Of a stretch of 64,000 bases of DNA, positions 9,755-18,353 are shown in pieces (position 1 is the stretch's first letter; every line of letters begins with the position of its first letter). Under the pieces are notes generated by a model. It saw only the letters and a program-made list of their open reading frames with translations, was not told the origin of the DNA and ran no database searches. The stretch lies in NCBI RefSeq assembly GCF_026967925.1, contig NZ_JAPVBI010000001.1:1019513-1083512 (forward strand), written 5' to 3'. Made by a program: the position numbers and the translations under genes. The stretch is from Modestobacter sp. VKM Ac-2985 (GTDB lineage Bacteria > Actinomycetota > Actinomycetes > Mycobacteriales > Geodermatophilaceae).

Positions 9755-10768
9755 TCAGATCCCGTGCCGGCGGTCGCCGAGCACCTGGTCGCACAGCTCC
9801 CGCTCGACGGCGGGTGAGAAGACCCGGCGTCCGGCCACGGCCCGGCGGGTGTCCTCCATGATCAGGTCGGCGTTGACCGCCGCACCGGCGGTCAGCCCGG
9901 CCGCGGCCGAGCTGATCACCTGGGCCTTGATGTCGGTGACGTTCCCGGCCGCCCACACCCCCGGGACGGCGGTCGCCCCGGTCGCGTCCACCGGCACCCC
10001 GCTGCCCATCACCAGCTCGCCCATCCGCTGCTCGACCACCTCGAGCCCGAGGGACTCCAGGACGCCGGCCCGCGCGGTGAACCGCGGGGCCACCACCAGG
10101 GCGTCGCGGGCGATCACCGTGCCGTCGGCCAGCCGGACCCCGGTGAGCCTCCCGTCGGCGGTCTCCAGGCCGACGACCTCGCCGACGACCACGCTGATGC
10201 CCCGCGCGGCGAGCTGCTCCCACTCCTCCTCGGTCGGCTGCGGGCCGGTGTGCAGGAAGAGGGTGAGGTCGGCGGTCCACTGCCGCCACATCAGCACCTG
10301 GTGCACGCCGAGGGGGCTGGTCGCCAGGACGCCGACCGCCTGGTCGCGCACCTCCCAGCCGTGGCAGTACGGGCAGTGCAGGACGTCGCTGCCCCACAGC
10401 TCGCGCACCCCCGGGACGTCGGGCAGCTCGTCGACCAGCCCGGTGGTCACCAGCAGCCGACGGGCGTGCACCGACCGCCCGTCGGCCAGCCGCACCTCGA
10501 AGCCGCCCTCGGCCGGGGCGGCGGAGGTGACGTCGCCGTCGGTGAACTCCCCGCCGTAGCCGGTCACCTCGCTGCGCCCGATCGCCAGCAGCTCGCGCGG
10601 CGGGATGCCCTCCCGCCCCAGGTAGTTGTGCGCGTGCGTGGCGGGGGCGTTGCGGGGCGCTCCGCCGTCCACCACCAGCACCGATCGGCGGGCCCGGCTG
10701 AGCGCCAGTGCACCGCTCAGGCCGGCGGCGCCACCGCCGACGACCACCACGTCGTACTCCGTCTCCAC
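9755..10768 (-). CDS. FAD-dependent pyridine nucleotide-disulphide oxidoreductase, thioredoxin reductase-like
   Basis: A 337-aa flavoprotein. The FAD site is VVVGGGAAGLSGALAL at residues 8-23, the redox pair is HCPYCHGWE (CxxC), and the second FAD motif is GVWAAGNVTDIKAQVISSAAAG. This is the low-molecular-weight thioredoxin-reductase fold, but the NADPH-binding region (GVLATSPLGVHQVLMWRQW) lacks a clear GxGxxA, so the reductant or partner may differ from canonical TrxB. No thioredoxin gene is adjacent; a methyltransferase follows in the same operon. Confidence 0.88.
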   Translation of the reverse strand: METEYDVVVVGGGAAGLSGALALSRARRSVLVVDGGAPRNAPATHAHNYLGREGIPPRELLAIGRSEVTGYGGEFTDGDVTSAAPAEGGFEVRLADGRSVHARRLLVTTGLVDELPDVPGVRELWGSDVLHCPYCHGWEVRDQAVGVLATSPLGVHQVLMWRQWTADLTLFLHTGPQPTEEEWEQLAARGISVVVGEVVGLETADGRLTGVRLADGTVIARDALVVAPRFTARAGVLESLGLEVVEQRMGELVMGSGVPVDATGATAVPGVWAAGNVTDIKAQVISSAAAGLTAGAAVNADLIMEDTRRAVAGRRVFSPAVERELCDQVLGDRRHGI

Positions 10769-10787
10769 CGTGCGCTCCTCTGCTCGG

Positions 10788-10816
10788 ACGGCGGGTCACC
10801 GGGATGGTGACCCGCC
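10788..10816 (-). terminator. Hairpin between tauE-type gene and the oxidoreductase
   Basis: A perfect 12-bp stem (10788-10799 with 10805-10816) and 5-nt loop lie 20-48 nt upstream of the oxidoreductase start and about 64 nt past the exporter stop. It could end exporter transcription or, being close to the next gene, act as an operator. Confidence 0.5.
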
Positions 10817-10859
10817 GGGTCCGACAGTGCGCCGGGAGAACGTCTCGCGGCAAGAATCG

Positions 10860-10874
10860 TTGCCGCTACGGCAA
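10860..10874 (-). terminator. Short hairpin after tauE-type gene
   Basis: A perfect 6-bp stem, TTGCCG-CTA-CGGCAA, starts 5 nt after the stop of the exporter gene on the minus strand. Confidence 0.4.
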
Positions 10875-10879
10875 AGAGG

Positions 10880-11890
10880 TCAGGAGTGCAGGCGGCCCAC
10901 CGGCACGCCGTCGGCGTCGACCGGCGCCACCTGGTTCGGGTGCGCGGTGCGTTGCGCCCGGGCTGCCCGCTCCTGCTCGGCCAGCTGCTCCGCCTCGGCG
11001 GCCAGCGCCTCGGCCGCCTCCGCCGCGCGCTCCCTGCGGTACTCGCGGAAGGACCAGACCACCGCCGCCGCCCAGGTCGCGTAGACGACCGCCAGGACGA
11101 CGTACCGGACCGGGTCGCTGGCGCCGACCCAGTCGCTGCTGAGCAGGCTCGTCGCGTTGGTGGAGACGATCATGCCGCCGACCCCGGCGCCGAGCAGCCG
11201 CGGCGGGACGAAGCGGACCAGCCAGGCGGCCAGCGGCGCGGCGACCAGGCCGCCGGCCAGCAGGCCGAGCACCCAGAAGGCGTTGATCCCCTGGCTGCCG
11301 AGGGCGAAGAGGAAGCCCGCGCTCGCAGCGAGGGAGACCAGGAACTCCGAGGTGTCGATCGAGCCGATCGTCTTGCGCGGCTCCATCCGGCCGCTGGCCA
11401 GGATGGCCGGGGTGCTGACCGGGCCCCAGCCGCCACCGCCGGTGGCGTCGATGAAGCCGGCGGTCAGGCCGAGGGGGGCGAGGAACCGGGCGCGCATCGG
11501 CTTGCCCAGCTGGCGCTTGTCGATGCCGCGCAGGGTGAAGCGGGCCAGCAGGTAGAGGCCCAGGCCGAGCAGGATCAGTGACATCACCGGCCCGGCGACG
11601 GCGGTGGAGATGTTCGACAGCACGGTCGCCCCGGCGAAGGCGCCGATCGCGCCCGGGACACCGATCTTGGCGACGACCTTCCAGTCGACGTTGCCGAACT
11701 TCCAGTGCGAGAGACCCGAGGCGAGGTTGGTGCCGATCTCGGCCAGGTGCACCGTGGCCGAGGCGGCGGCCGGGTTGGTGCCGATGGCGAGCAGCAGCGT
11801 CGTGGAGGTGACGCCGTAGCCCATGCCCAGGCTGCCGTCGACGAGCTGGGCGCCGAGGCCCGCGAGGGCGAGCAGGATCAGGGTCTTCAC
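10880..11890 (-). CDS. TauE/SafE-family sulfite/anion exporter
   Basis: A 336-aa polytopic membrane protein with about eight helices, a duplicated TauE/SafE domain and the family pattern LGMGYGVTSTTLLLAIG (first repeat) and DATGGGGWGPVSTPAILASG (second repeat). A charged C-terminal tail (REYRRERAAEAAEALAAEAEQLAEQ) is probably a coiled-coil in the cytosol. These proteins export sulfite, sulfoacetate or related anions. The Cys-containing leader peptide 90 nt upstream supports a sulfur-related job and cysteine-dependent control. Confidence 0.9.
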   Translation of the reverse strand: MKTLILLALAGLGAQLVDGSLGMGYGVTSTTLLLAIGTNPAAASATVHLAEIGTNLASGLSHWKFGNVDWKVVAKIGVPGAIGAFAGATVLSNISTAVAGPVMSLILLGLGLYLLARFTLRGIDKRQLGKPMRARFLAPLGLTAGFIDATGGGGWGPVSTPAILASGRMEPRKTIGSIDTSEFLVSLAASAGFLFALGSQGINAFWVLGLLAGGLVAAPLAAWLVRFVPPRLLGAGVGGMIVSTNATSLLSSDWVGASDPVRYVVLAVVYATWAAAVVWSFREYRRERAAEAAEALAAEAEQLAEQERAARAQRTAHPNQVAPVDADGVPVGRLHS

Positions 11891-11980
11891 GGGGGATGTG
11901 CTCCGGGTTCGAGGGTGCGGGCGCGCCGGGTGAGGGCGCAGCAGACCGCGTGAACGAGGGGCGCCGGACGGCGCGGGAGG

Positions 11981-12040
11981 TCAGCGGCCGAGACAGACGG
12001 CGGTGCTGACCCGGAGCAGGTCGACGTGCAGACGGCTCAC
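11981..12040 (-). CDS. Cysteine-type regulatory leader peptide upstream of tauE-type gene
   Basis: A 19-codon ORF starting GTG encodes MSRLHVDLLRVSTAVCLGR. This is the recognised actinobacterial putative leader peptide that precedes sulfur-metabolism genes; its single Cys codon near the end is thought to sense cysteinyl-tRNA supply through ribosome pausing. The downstream 90 nt hold a GC-rich stem (11961-11965 with 11970-11974) that could be the attenuator. An in-frame ATG at 12097 would give a 38-residue form, but conservation is limited to the last 17 or so residues, so I took the GTG. Confidence 0.75.
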   Translation of the reverse strand: MSRLHVDLLRVSTAVCLGR

Positions 12041-12169
12041 CAGGAACGCACCGGGGAGGGCCGACGGGAGGCGGGTGGGGTGCCCACCGGTCGCCATCGC
12101 CGTCGTCGTCACGGCGACATTCCTACCATGTTGGTGGGGATTGTGCGGAAGGGGGCCGGGAGTGCCCGG

Positions 12170-13693
12170 TCACGTCCGCAGGACGTCGTTGCGCACCGTC
12201 GCCCAGGCGACTGCCGAGCCCAGCACCATCGCCGCCGCGCAGAGCACGAGGGCGAGGGAGTAGCCGGAGCTGAACGACGCCGGGTCGGTGTGGTCGTCGC
12301 CGGAGAGCCCGACCGCCACCGGCAGCGCCGCGACGGCGAGCAGGTTGGCCGCCCGGGCGACGGCGTTGTTCACCCCGCTGGCCACGCCGGCCAGGTGGTC
12401 GGGCGCGGCGCCGAGGACGGTCGCGGTCAACGGGGCCACCACCAGCGCCATGCCCAGCCCCAGGGCCAGTGAGCCGGGCAGCACGTCGACCCAGTAGGAG
12501 CTGCCGGACCCGACCCGGGTCAGCCACAGCAGGCCCCCGGCGGACACCAGCGGGCCGACCGTCATCGGCAGTCGCGGCCCGATCCGCTGGGCGAGGGCGC
12601 CGGCCCGCGCCGACAGCACCGTGATCACCAGGATCGTGGGCAGCAGCGCGGCGCCGGCCGCGGTGGCGTCGTAGCCGAGCACGGTCTGCAGCTGCAGGAC
12701 GAGGAAGAACATGACCCCGCCCAGCGCCCCGTAGACGGCCAGGGTGCTCAGGTTGGCGCCGGTGAACTGCCGGTCGGCGAAGACGCCCAGCGGCAGCATC
12801 GGCTGCGCCGCCCGGCGCTCCCGGACGACGAACGCCGCCCCGGCCAGCACGCCGACCGCCGCGGCGACCACCACCTCCGGGCTCCCGGGGTCGCTGCCCG
12901 CGGAGATCAGCGCGTCGGTGACCCCGGCCAGTGCCAGCGCGCCGAGGACGGCGCCGAGCACGTCGAACCGCCCGGTGCGCTCGGGGTCCCGGCTCTCCGG
13001 CAGGTGCCGGACGGCGACCAGGACGACGACCACCGCGAACGGCACGTTGATCCCGAACACCCAGCGCCAGCCGATCGAGTCGACGAGGAACCCGGCCAGG
13101 AACGGGCCGACCAGCCCGGCCAGGCCGCCCAGCGCCGACCACAGGCCGATGGCCCGGGGGCGGTCCCGGTGCCGGAAGGAGGACTGGATGATCGCCAGGC
13201 TGCCGGGGGTCAGCAGGGCACCGCCGATGCCCTGCAGCACCCGGGCGGCGACGAGCTGACCGGTCGTCTGTGCCAGCCCGCAGGCCAGCGAGGCGATCGC
13301 GAACCAGACGACGCCGAGCACGAAGACCCGGCGGCGTCCGTACCGGTCGCCGAGCGCGCCACCGAGCAGGACGAGCGAGGCCAGCGCCAGCGTGTACCCG
13401 GTCACCGTCCACTGCAGCCCGGACAGGGAGGACCCGAGGTCGCGGCTGATCGAGGGGAGCGCGACGTTGACCGCGGTGGCGTCCAGCAGCGCCATGGCCG
13501 AGGCGAGCACGGTGGCCAGCAGCACCCAGCGGCCCGGGGCGGTGCCCAGCGCGACGGGCTCGCCGGCGTCCGGCGGTGACCCCCCGGCCGCCGCGGACGG
13601 GGACGCGGCCACGGGCTCATCCTGGTCGATCGACCGACCGTCCGGGGAGCAGGGGCCGTCGGTGTGGGCCGGCTCTCCTCCGAGGGCGTGCAC
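12170..13693 (-). CDS. MFS drug-efflux transporter, DHA2 type
   Basis: A 507-aa inner-membrane antiporter. After a 50-residue disordered, acidic N-terminus it has LDATAVNVALPSISRDLG (motif D1 region), LGGALGDRYGRRRVFVLG (motif A, GxLaDrxGrkr), RVLQGIGGALLTPGSLAII (motif B/C region) and GWRWVFGINVPFA, typical of 14-helix DHA2 exporters such as EmrB/QacA types. It is divergent from the copper operon, 40 bp away, so the two may share control, but no regulator gene is adjacent. Substrate unknown. Confidence 0.92.
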   Translation of the reverse strand: MHALGGEPAHTDGPCSPDGRSIDQDEPVAASPSAAAGGSPPDAGEPVALGTAPGRWVLLATVLASAMALLDATAVNVALPSISRDLGSSLSGLQWTVTGYTLALASLVLLGGALGDRYGRRRVFVLGVVWFAIASLACGLAQTTGQLVAARVLQGIGGALLTPGSLAIIQSSFRHRDRPRAIGLWSALGGLAGLVGPFLAGFLVDSIGWRWVFGINVPFAVVVVLVAVRHLPESRDPERTGRFDVLGAVLGALALAGVTDALISAGSDPGSPEVVVAAAVGVLAGAAFVVRERRAAQPMLPLGVFADRQFTGANLSTLAVYGALGGVMFFLVLQLQTVLGYDATAAGAALLPTILVITVLSARAGALAQRIGPRLPMTVGPLVSAGGLLWLTRVGSGSSYWVDVLPGSLALGLGMALVVAPLTATVLGAAPDHLAGVASGVNNAVARAANLLAVAALPVAVGLSGDDHTDPASFSSGYSLALVLCAAAMVLGSAVAWATVRNDVLRT

Positions 13694-13733
13694 CGCCGGG
13701 AACTGGACGGCCCGCAGCGACGACTGTGCAACC

Positions 13734-15548
13734 GTGCAGCAGCAGGAGTGGCCCCGGCGAGCAGGTCACCGCCGTCCCGGGTCGTGGGCGCAGCGGCTGT
13801 CCGCCGCCGTCCTGCTGGGCGCGCTGCTGGTGCTCGGGGTGCTCGTCGACGTGGGGACCGCCCGCCCGGCCGCCGCGCACGCCACGGTGGTGACGACGAC
13901 GCCGGCCGACGGCGCCCGGCTGGACTTCGCGCCGGCCGAGGTGGTCATCGAGTTCGACGAGGCGGTCTCCCTGGGCGCCGGCTACGCCCGGGTCCTGGAC
14001 GGCGACGGGGAGCGCGTCGACACCGGCGCCGCCGAGGTGCGGAACACCACCCTCACGGTGCCGCTGCGCGAGAACCTGCCCGATGCCGGCTACGTGGCCA
14101 CCTACCGGGTCGTCTCGGCGGACTCCCACCCCATCTCCGGCGCCTTCTCCTTCGCGGTCGGGAACGGCGAGCTGGTGCCGGCCGGCTCCGTCGGCGAGGG
14201 GGACGGCGCGGACCCGGCCGTGGCCACGGCGCTCCCGGCCGCCCGGTGGCTGGGCTACCTGGGCCTGGCCCTCGGGCTCGGGGTGCCGCTGGTGCTGGCC
14301 ACCTGCTGGCCGGGTGGCTGGGCGGTGCCGCGGCTGCGCCGGCTGGCCGGCGCCGGGCTGGCCGCCGTCGTCGTCGGCGGGCTGCTCTCGCTGCTGCTGC
14401 AGGGCCCCTACGCCGCCGGGAGCGGACTCGGTCAGCTGCTGGACCCGCAGCTGCTGGGCACCACGCTGGAGTCGACCTTCGGCCGCACGTTGCTGCTGCG
14501 GGTGGTGCTCGCCGGGGTGCTGGCCGCCGTCCTGCTGCGGGGCTGGCGGCGGGGGAGCGCGCCGGGCGCCGGCTGGCTGGTCGCCGCCGGGGTGCTCGGC
14601 ACCGCACTGGTGCTCTCCGTCGCCGCGATCGGCCACCCGGTCGCCGGGCCGCTGCCCGTGCTGGCCGTGACCGTGGCCGCCGTGCACGTCGCGGCGATGA
14701 GCGTCTGGCTGGGCGGGCTGGTCGTGCTGCTGGCCGGCGCCCTCCGCGGGCCGACGCCGGCGGGGGAGCTGCTCGCCGCGCTGCCCCGCTGGTCGGGCCT
14801 GGCCGCCGGCTGCATCGGCGCCCTGGTCGTCACCGGGGTGCTGCAGTCGGTGCGAGAGGTCGGGTCGCTGTCGGCGCTGTTCGCCACCACGTACGGCTGG
14901 GTGCTGGTGGCCAAGGTCGGGCTCGTGCTGCTGGTGCTGGCCGCCGCCCTGGTGAGCCGGGACTGGGTGCAGCAGCGGGTGGGCACCCGCCGCCGCCCCT
15001 CGCGCCGGGTGGTCGCGCACGCGTTCGCCGCCGGGTCGGCCCCCACCGCCGAGGACCTCCCCGCCGAGGACCCCGCTGCCCCCGCGCCGCCGGCGACGAT
15101 CGGCGTGCTGCGCCGGGCGGTGCTGCTCGAGTGCATCGGCGCTGCCGTCGTCCTGGCGCTGTCCGCGGTGCTGGTCGGCACCCCGCCGGCGAAGGCGGCC
15201 GTCGCCCAGCCGGTCGAGGTGACCCTGCCGCTCCAGTCGGCCGGCGGCACCGGTGACGCCGGCTCGGTGCAGGTCACCCTGGACCCGGCCACGCCCGGCC
15301 CGACCACGCTGCACGTCTACCTCTTCGACGCCGTCGGGCAGCTGACCCAGCCCCAGCAGATCGGGGTCGCCCTCACCGAGGTGGAGCAGCAGATCGGCCC
15401 GCTGGACGTCGAGCTCGCCCCGGCCGGGCCGGGGCACTACGTCGCCGACCCGACGCTGCCGACCACCGGCACCTGGACCTTGACGGTGACCGTCCGGCTG
15501 GACGAGTTCACCGCGGTCACCGCCAGCACCGTCTTCCCGGTGCGCTGA
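13734..15548 (+). CDS. CopC-CopD fusion copper-resistance protein
   Basis: A 604-aa exported membrane protein with an N-terminal signal ending RPAAAHA (the His after cleavage is the usual first copper ligand of CopC). A CopC beta-sandwich follows (HATVVTTTPADGARLDFAP to HPISGAFSFAVG, residues 47-145), then about eight transmembrane helices with the CopD pattern (VHVAAMSVWLGGLVVLL), and a C-terminal periplasmic beta domain (about 490-604). The GTG at 13734 gives this form; no Shine-Dalgarno is visible, so the mRNA may be leaderless. It is the first gene of the copper operon and probably binds and imports or buffers copper. Confidence 0.92.
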   Translation: MQQQEWPRRAGHRRPGSWAQRLSAAVLLGALLVLGVLVDVGTARPAAAHATVVTTTPADGARLDFAPAEVVIEFDEAVSLGAGYARVLDGDGERVDTGAAEVRNTTLTVPLRENLPDAGYVATYRVVSADSHPISGAFSFAVGNGELVPAGSVGEGDGADPAVATALPAARWLGYLGLALGLGVPLVLATCWPGGWAVPRLRRLAGAGLAAVVVGGLLSLLLQGPYAAGSGLGQLLDPQLLGTTLESTFGRTLLLRVVLAGVLAAVLLRGWRRGSAPGAGWLVAAGVLGTALVLSVAAIGHPVAGPLPVLAVTVAAVHVAAMSVWLGGLVVLLAGALRGPTPAGELLAALPRWSGLAAGCIGALVVTGVLQSVREVGSLSALFATTYGWVLVAKVGLVLLVLAAALVSRDWVQQRVGTRRRPSRRVVAHAFAAGSAPTAEDLPAEDPAAPAPPATIGVLRRAVLLECIGAAVVLALSAVLVGTPPAKAAVAQPVEVTLPLQSAGGTGDAGSVQVTLDPATPGPTTLHVYLFDAVGQLTQPQQIGVALTEVEQQIGPLDVELAPAGPGHYVADPTLPTTGTWTLTVTVRLDEFTAVTASTVFPVR

Positions 15549-15583
15549 AACCCCTGCACGTCCTGAGATCCGAGGAGAACACG

Positions 15584-16315
15584 TTGTCCCTGTCCCTGCT
15601 CCGTCCCGTGCGCCGTCCGGCCGTCGTCCTGCTGGCCGCGCTGCTCGCCTGGGCCGGGCTGCTCGTCGCCGGCACCGGCGTCGCCTCCGCGCACGTCACC
15701 GTCTCCTCCGGTGACGCTGCTCCGGGTGGCTACGGCAAGCTCACCTTCCGGGTGCCGAACGAGAGCGACACCGCCAGCACGGTCGGGCTGCGGGTCCAGG
15801 TCCCCACCGACACCCCGCTGACCTCGCTCCGCGCGCAGCCGGTGCCCGGCTGGACCGTCTCGCTGACCGAGGCGCAGCTCCCCGAGCCGGTCGAGGTGCA
15901 CGGCGAGCAGGTGGACCAGGCCGTCTCGGTCGTGGAGTTCCGGGCCGAGGACGGGCAGGGCATCGCCCCCGGCCAGTTCCAGGAGTTCGCCCTCTCCGGC
16001 GGGCCCTTCCCGGAGACCGACGAGCTGGTCTTCAACGCCGTGCAGATCTACAGCGACGGCACCGAGGCCGCGTGGATCGAGCCGACCGTCGACGGCCAGC
16101 CCGAGCCGCGGTACCCGGCGCCGGCGCTGTCCCTGGCCGCGGAGGACGCCGGGACCTCGACCGACACGGTCGCGACGTCGACCGACACGGCAGCGGACGA
16201 GGGCGGCAACGGCACGGCCGTCACCGCGCTGGTGGTCGCGGTGCTCGGGCTGCTCGCCGGGCTCGGTGGTCTCTTCCTCGGTCTGACCGCGCGCCGACGT
16301 ACCGTGGCTCCGTGA
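15584..16315 (+). CDS. YcnI/DUF1775 copper-binding membrane-anchored protein
   Basis: A 243-aa exported protein, starting at TTG 15584 with GAGGAG 6-7 nt upstream. The signal peptide ends GVASAHVTVSS, which leaves an N-terminal His after cleavage: the histidine-brace ligand of YcnI, with the partner Trp in WTVSLTE. The domain runs to about residue 165; a Thr/Ser-rich linker with two ATSTDT-type units and a C-terminal helix (TALVVAVLGLLAGLGGLFLGL) anchor it. YcnI proteins bind Cu(II) and are encoded next to CopCD. It overlaps the SCO gene by 4 bp. Confidence 0.92.
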   Translation: MSLSLLRPVRRPAVVLLAALLAWAGLLVAGTGVASAHVTVSSGDAAPGGYGKLTFRVPNESDTASTVGLRVQVPTDTPLTSLRAQPVPGWTVSLTEAQLPEPVEVHGEQVDQAVSVVEFRAEDGQGIAPGQFQEFALSGGPFPETDELVFNAVQIYSDGTEAAWIEPTVDGQPEPRYPAPALSLAAEDAGTSTDTVATSTDTAADEGGNGTAVTALVVAVLGLLAGLGGLFLGLTARRRTVAP

Positions 16316-16986
16316 GCGCTGTGACCCACCCGGCCCGTACCGGGCTGACTGCCCTGACCCTAGCGACCGGGCTGCTGCTGGCCGGCTGCGGCGGGGACGC
16401 CGACGCCGACGCCAGTGCCGAGGCCACCGGCCACGACCACGGATCGGCGGAGGCCCCGGCCACGCTCGAGGGCGGTGTCCGGGAGGGCGGCATCCAGCTG
16501 GCCGACCCGTACCAGAAGCCGGACTTCACGCTCACCGACACCTCCGGTGCGCCGTTCGACTTCGCCGAGCAGACCGCGGCGGGGCCGACCCTGCTGTTCT
16601 TCGGCTTCACCAACTGCCCCGACATCTGCCCGACCACCATGGCCGACGTCATGCTGGCGCTCGGTGAGGTCGACCCGGCGGTGGCCGAGCAGACGTCGGT
16701 GGTGTTCGTGACCACCGACCCGGCGCGGGACACCCCCGAGGTCCTGCGGGAGTACCTGGACCGGTTCGACGCCGGCCTGCCGTACGACTTCATCGGCCTC
16801 ACCGGTGACCAGGAGCAGATCGACCAGGCGCAGCTGGCCGCCGGCATCCCGGTGGCGCAGAACGGTGGCGAGAGCCACTCCGCGCTGCTGCTGCTCTACG
16901 GCACCGACGGGGAGGCCGACGTCGCCTTCGACTCGGCCAACACCCCTCGCGACATCGCCCTCGAGCTGGCTGCCACCGCCGGGTGA
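16312..16986 (+). CDS. SCO1/SenC-family copper chaperone lipoprotein
   Basis: A 224-aa lipoprotein. Lipobox LLLAGC is at about residues 18-23, followed by a His/Asp-rich linker (GHDHGSAE) that may bind metal. The thioredoxin-like domain has the copper motif NCPDICPTT (two Cys, about 103 and 107) and the conserved His in GESHSALLLLY near residue 190. SCO proteins deliver copper to the CuA site of cytochrome oxidase. GTG 16312 overlaps the YcnI stop (GTGA), showing translational coupling. Confidence 0.93.
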   Translation: MSAVTHPARTGLTALTLATGLLLAGCGGDADADASAEATGHDHGSAEAPATLEGGVREGGIQLADPYQKPDFTLTDTSGAPFDFAEQTAAGPTLLFFGFTNCPDICPTTMADVMLALGEVDPAVAEQTSVVFVTTDPARDTPEVLREYLDRFDAGLPYDFIGLTGDQEQIDQAQLAAGIPVAQNGGESHSALLLLYGTDGEADVAFDSANTPRDIALELAATAG

Positions 16987-18140
16987 GCCCGGGCGGCGTG
17001 CGTCCGGAGGCGGGGCGGGTCCTCGTGGTCCTGCTCGGGGTGCTGGCGGTCCTCGCCCTCGCCGCGCCGGCGTCGGCGCACGTCGGCGGCGGCGCGGCGG
17101 GCAGCGACTTCTCCGCCGCCGTCCGGGCGGTCTCCCCGCAGTTGCCGGGGGTGACCGTCCGGGTGCTGCAGTTCGGCGACGAGCTCGAGGTGGTCAACGA
17201 GACCGACACCGAGCTGACCGTGCCGGGGTACTCCGGCGAGCCCTACCTGCGGGTCGGGCCGGACGGCGTCTGGCGCAACGCCGCCAGCCCGGCCACCTAC
17301 CTGAACCTGGACCGGTACGGGCGGGTGCCGATGCCCGACGGCGTCGACATCACCGCGGCGCCCCGCTGGGAGCAGGTGTCCACCCAGTCGCAGTACGTGT
17401 GGCACGACCACCGGACCCACTGGATGACCGAGGACCAGCTGCCCCCGGTGGTCGCGGCAGATCCGTCCCGGCCGCACACGGTGATCGAGTGGACCGTGCC
17501 GATGGCCCACGGCGGGACCGACGTCCTCGTCGAGGGGGTGCTCACCTGGACCCCGCCGCCACCGGGCTGGTTGGTCTGGCCCGGCCACCTGCTGCTGCTG
17601 GCCGGCACGGTGGCCGCCGGCTGGCTCGCCCGGGGTCCTCGGCCGCTGGCCGCGGTGCTCGTGCTGGGGGCGCTGGCGTCGCTGTACCACGCGCTGGCCA
17701 CCCCCGAGCCGCCGAGCAGCGTCTCCTCGCACGCCGGTGCGATCGTCTCGGCCCTGCTCCCGGCGCTGCTGGTGCTGCTGGTGGCGGCGATCGGCGTGCG
17801 GGCGGCCGGGCGCGGTCGCGGCGTGCTCGCCGGCCTGATGGCCGTGGTGGCCGGTTGGCTGCTGCTGGTGCAGGGCCTGCCCGACGTCGACGTGCTCTGG
17901 ACGGCGAACGCGCTGACCGCGGGGCCGCAGCCGCTGGCCCGGATCGCGGTCGCGGTGCTCGTCGCCGGCGGGCTGGGGCTGCTCCTCGGCGGGGTCGGTG
18001 CTGTCCGCCGCTTCCGGGACGACGCACCGACGGACGACGCACCGACGGACGGCGCACCGACGGGCGCGGCACCGACGGGCGGGGCGACCCCGGGTGTGCC
18101 CGGCCCCGATGCCCCGGTCGGCGAACCCGCCCTGAGGTGA
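16983..18140 (+). CDS. Predicted membrane protein of copper operon, unknown function
   Basis: A 385-aa exported protein starting with a GTG that overlaps the SCO stop by 4 bp. The signal peptide ends APASAHVGGGAAG, again leaving a His. A soluble domain follows (ELEVVNETDTELTVPGYSGEPYLRVGPDGVWRNAASPATYLNLDRYG, then YVWHDHRTHWM with three His), then about six helices. The C-terminal tail carries a 15-bp tandem repeat encoding DDAPT/DGAPT units (about 18016-18060). Such genes accompany YcnI/CopCD in actinobacteria, but the function is unnamed; the WHDHRTHW cluster suggests metal binding (inference). Confidence 0.8.
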   Translation: MSPGGVRPEAGRVLVVLLGVLAVLALAAPASAHVGGGAAGSDFSAAVRAVSPQLPGVTVRVLQFGDELEVVNETDTELTVPGYSGEPYLRVGPDGVWRNAASPATYLNLDRYGRVPMPDGVDITAAPRWEQVSTQSQYVWHDHRTHWMTEDQLPPVVAADPSRPHTVIEWTVPMAHGGTDVLVEGVLTWTPPPPGWLVWPGHLLLLAGTVAAGWLARGPRPLAAVLVLGALASLYHALATPEPPSSVSSHAGAIVSALLPALLVLLVAAIGVRAAGRGRGVLAGLMAVVAGWLLLVQGLPDVDVLWTANALTAGPQPLARIAVAVLVAGGLGLLLGGVGAVRRFRDDAPTDDAPTDGAPTGAAPTGGATPGVPGPDAPVGEPALR

Positions 18141-18159
18141 CCCGTCGACGTGTCGAGAC

Positions 18160-18181
18160 GTCGACTCGGCGCCGAGTCGAC
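18160..18181. terminator. 22-bp perfect palindrome after copper operon
   Basis: Two exact 11-bp arms meet without a spacer (left arm GTCGACTCGGC). It lies 20 nt past the last stop of the copper operon. A terminator is likely, though a loopless perfect palindrome could also be a protein-binding site. The remaining gap to 18353 holds a 6-bp ACTTCC...GGAAGT inverted repeat (18204-18230) and an AT-richer stretch at 18265-18300 that may hold the promoter of the next gene. Confidence 0.5.
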
Positions 18182-18353
18182 TCGGCGACGGGTTGTCACC
18201 AGTCACTTCCGCACCGTCGCGAGGAAGTCACGCGGCGTGTCCTGGCGAACACGCCGGGCAGCGAATTACAACAGTGTCACTAGATGTTTCGATGTCTGCC
18301 AGACCGATCCGGAGCCGTAGGAGGACGCCGGGGGTTCCAGGAGAGGCAGGCGC

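Noticed and set aside
18141..18353. Possible c-di-AMP (ydaO-type) riboswitch before the M23 peptidase
   Set aside because: Such leaders occur before wall hydrolases in actinobacteria, but I could not align the conserved cores. An Infernal search with the ydaO model is needed; a hit would revive it.
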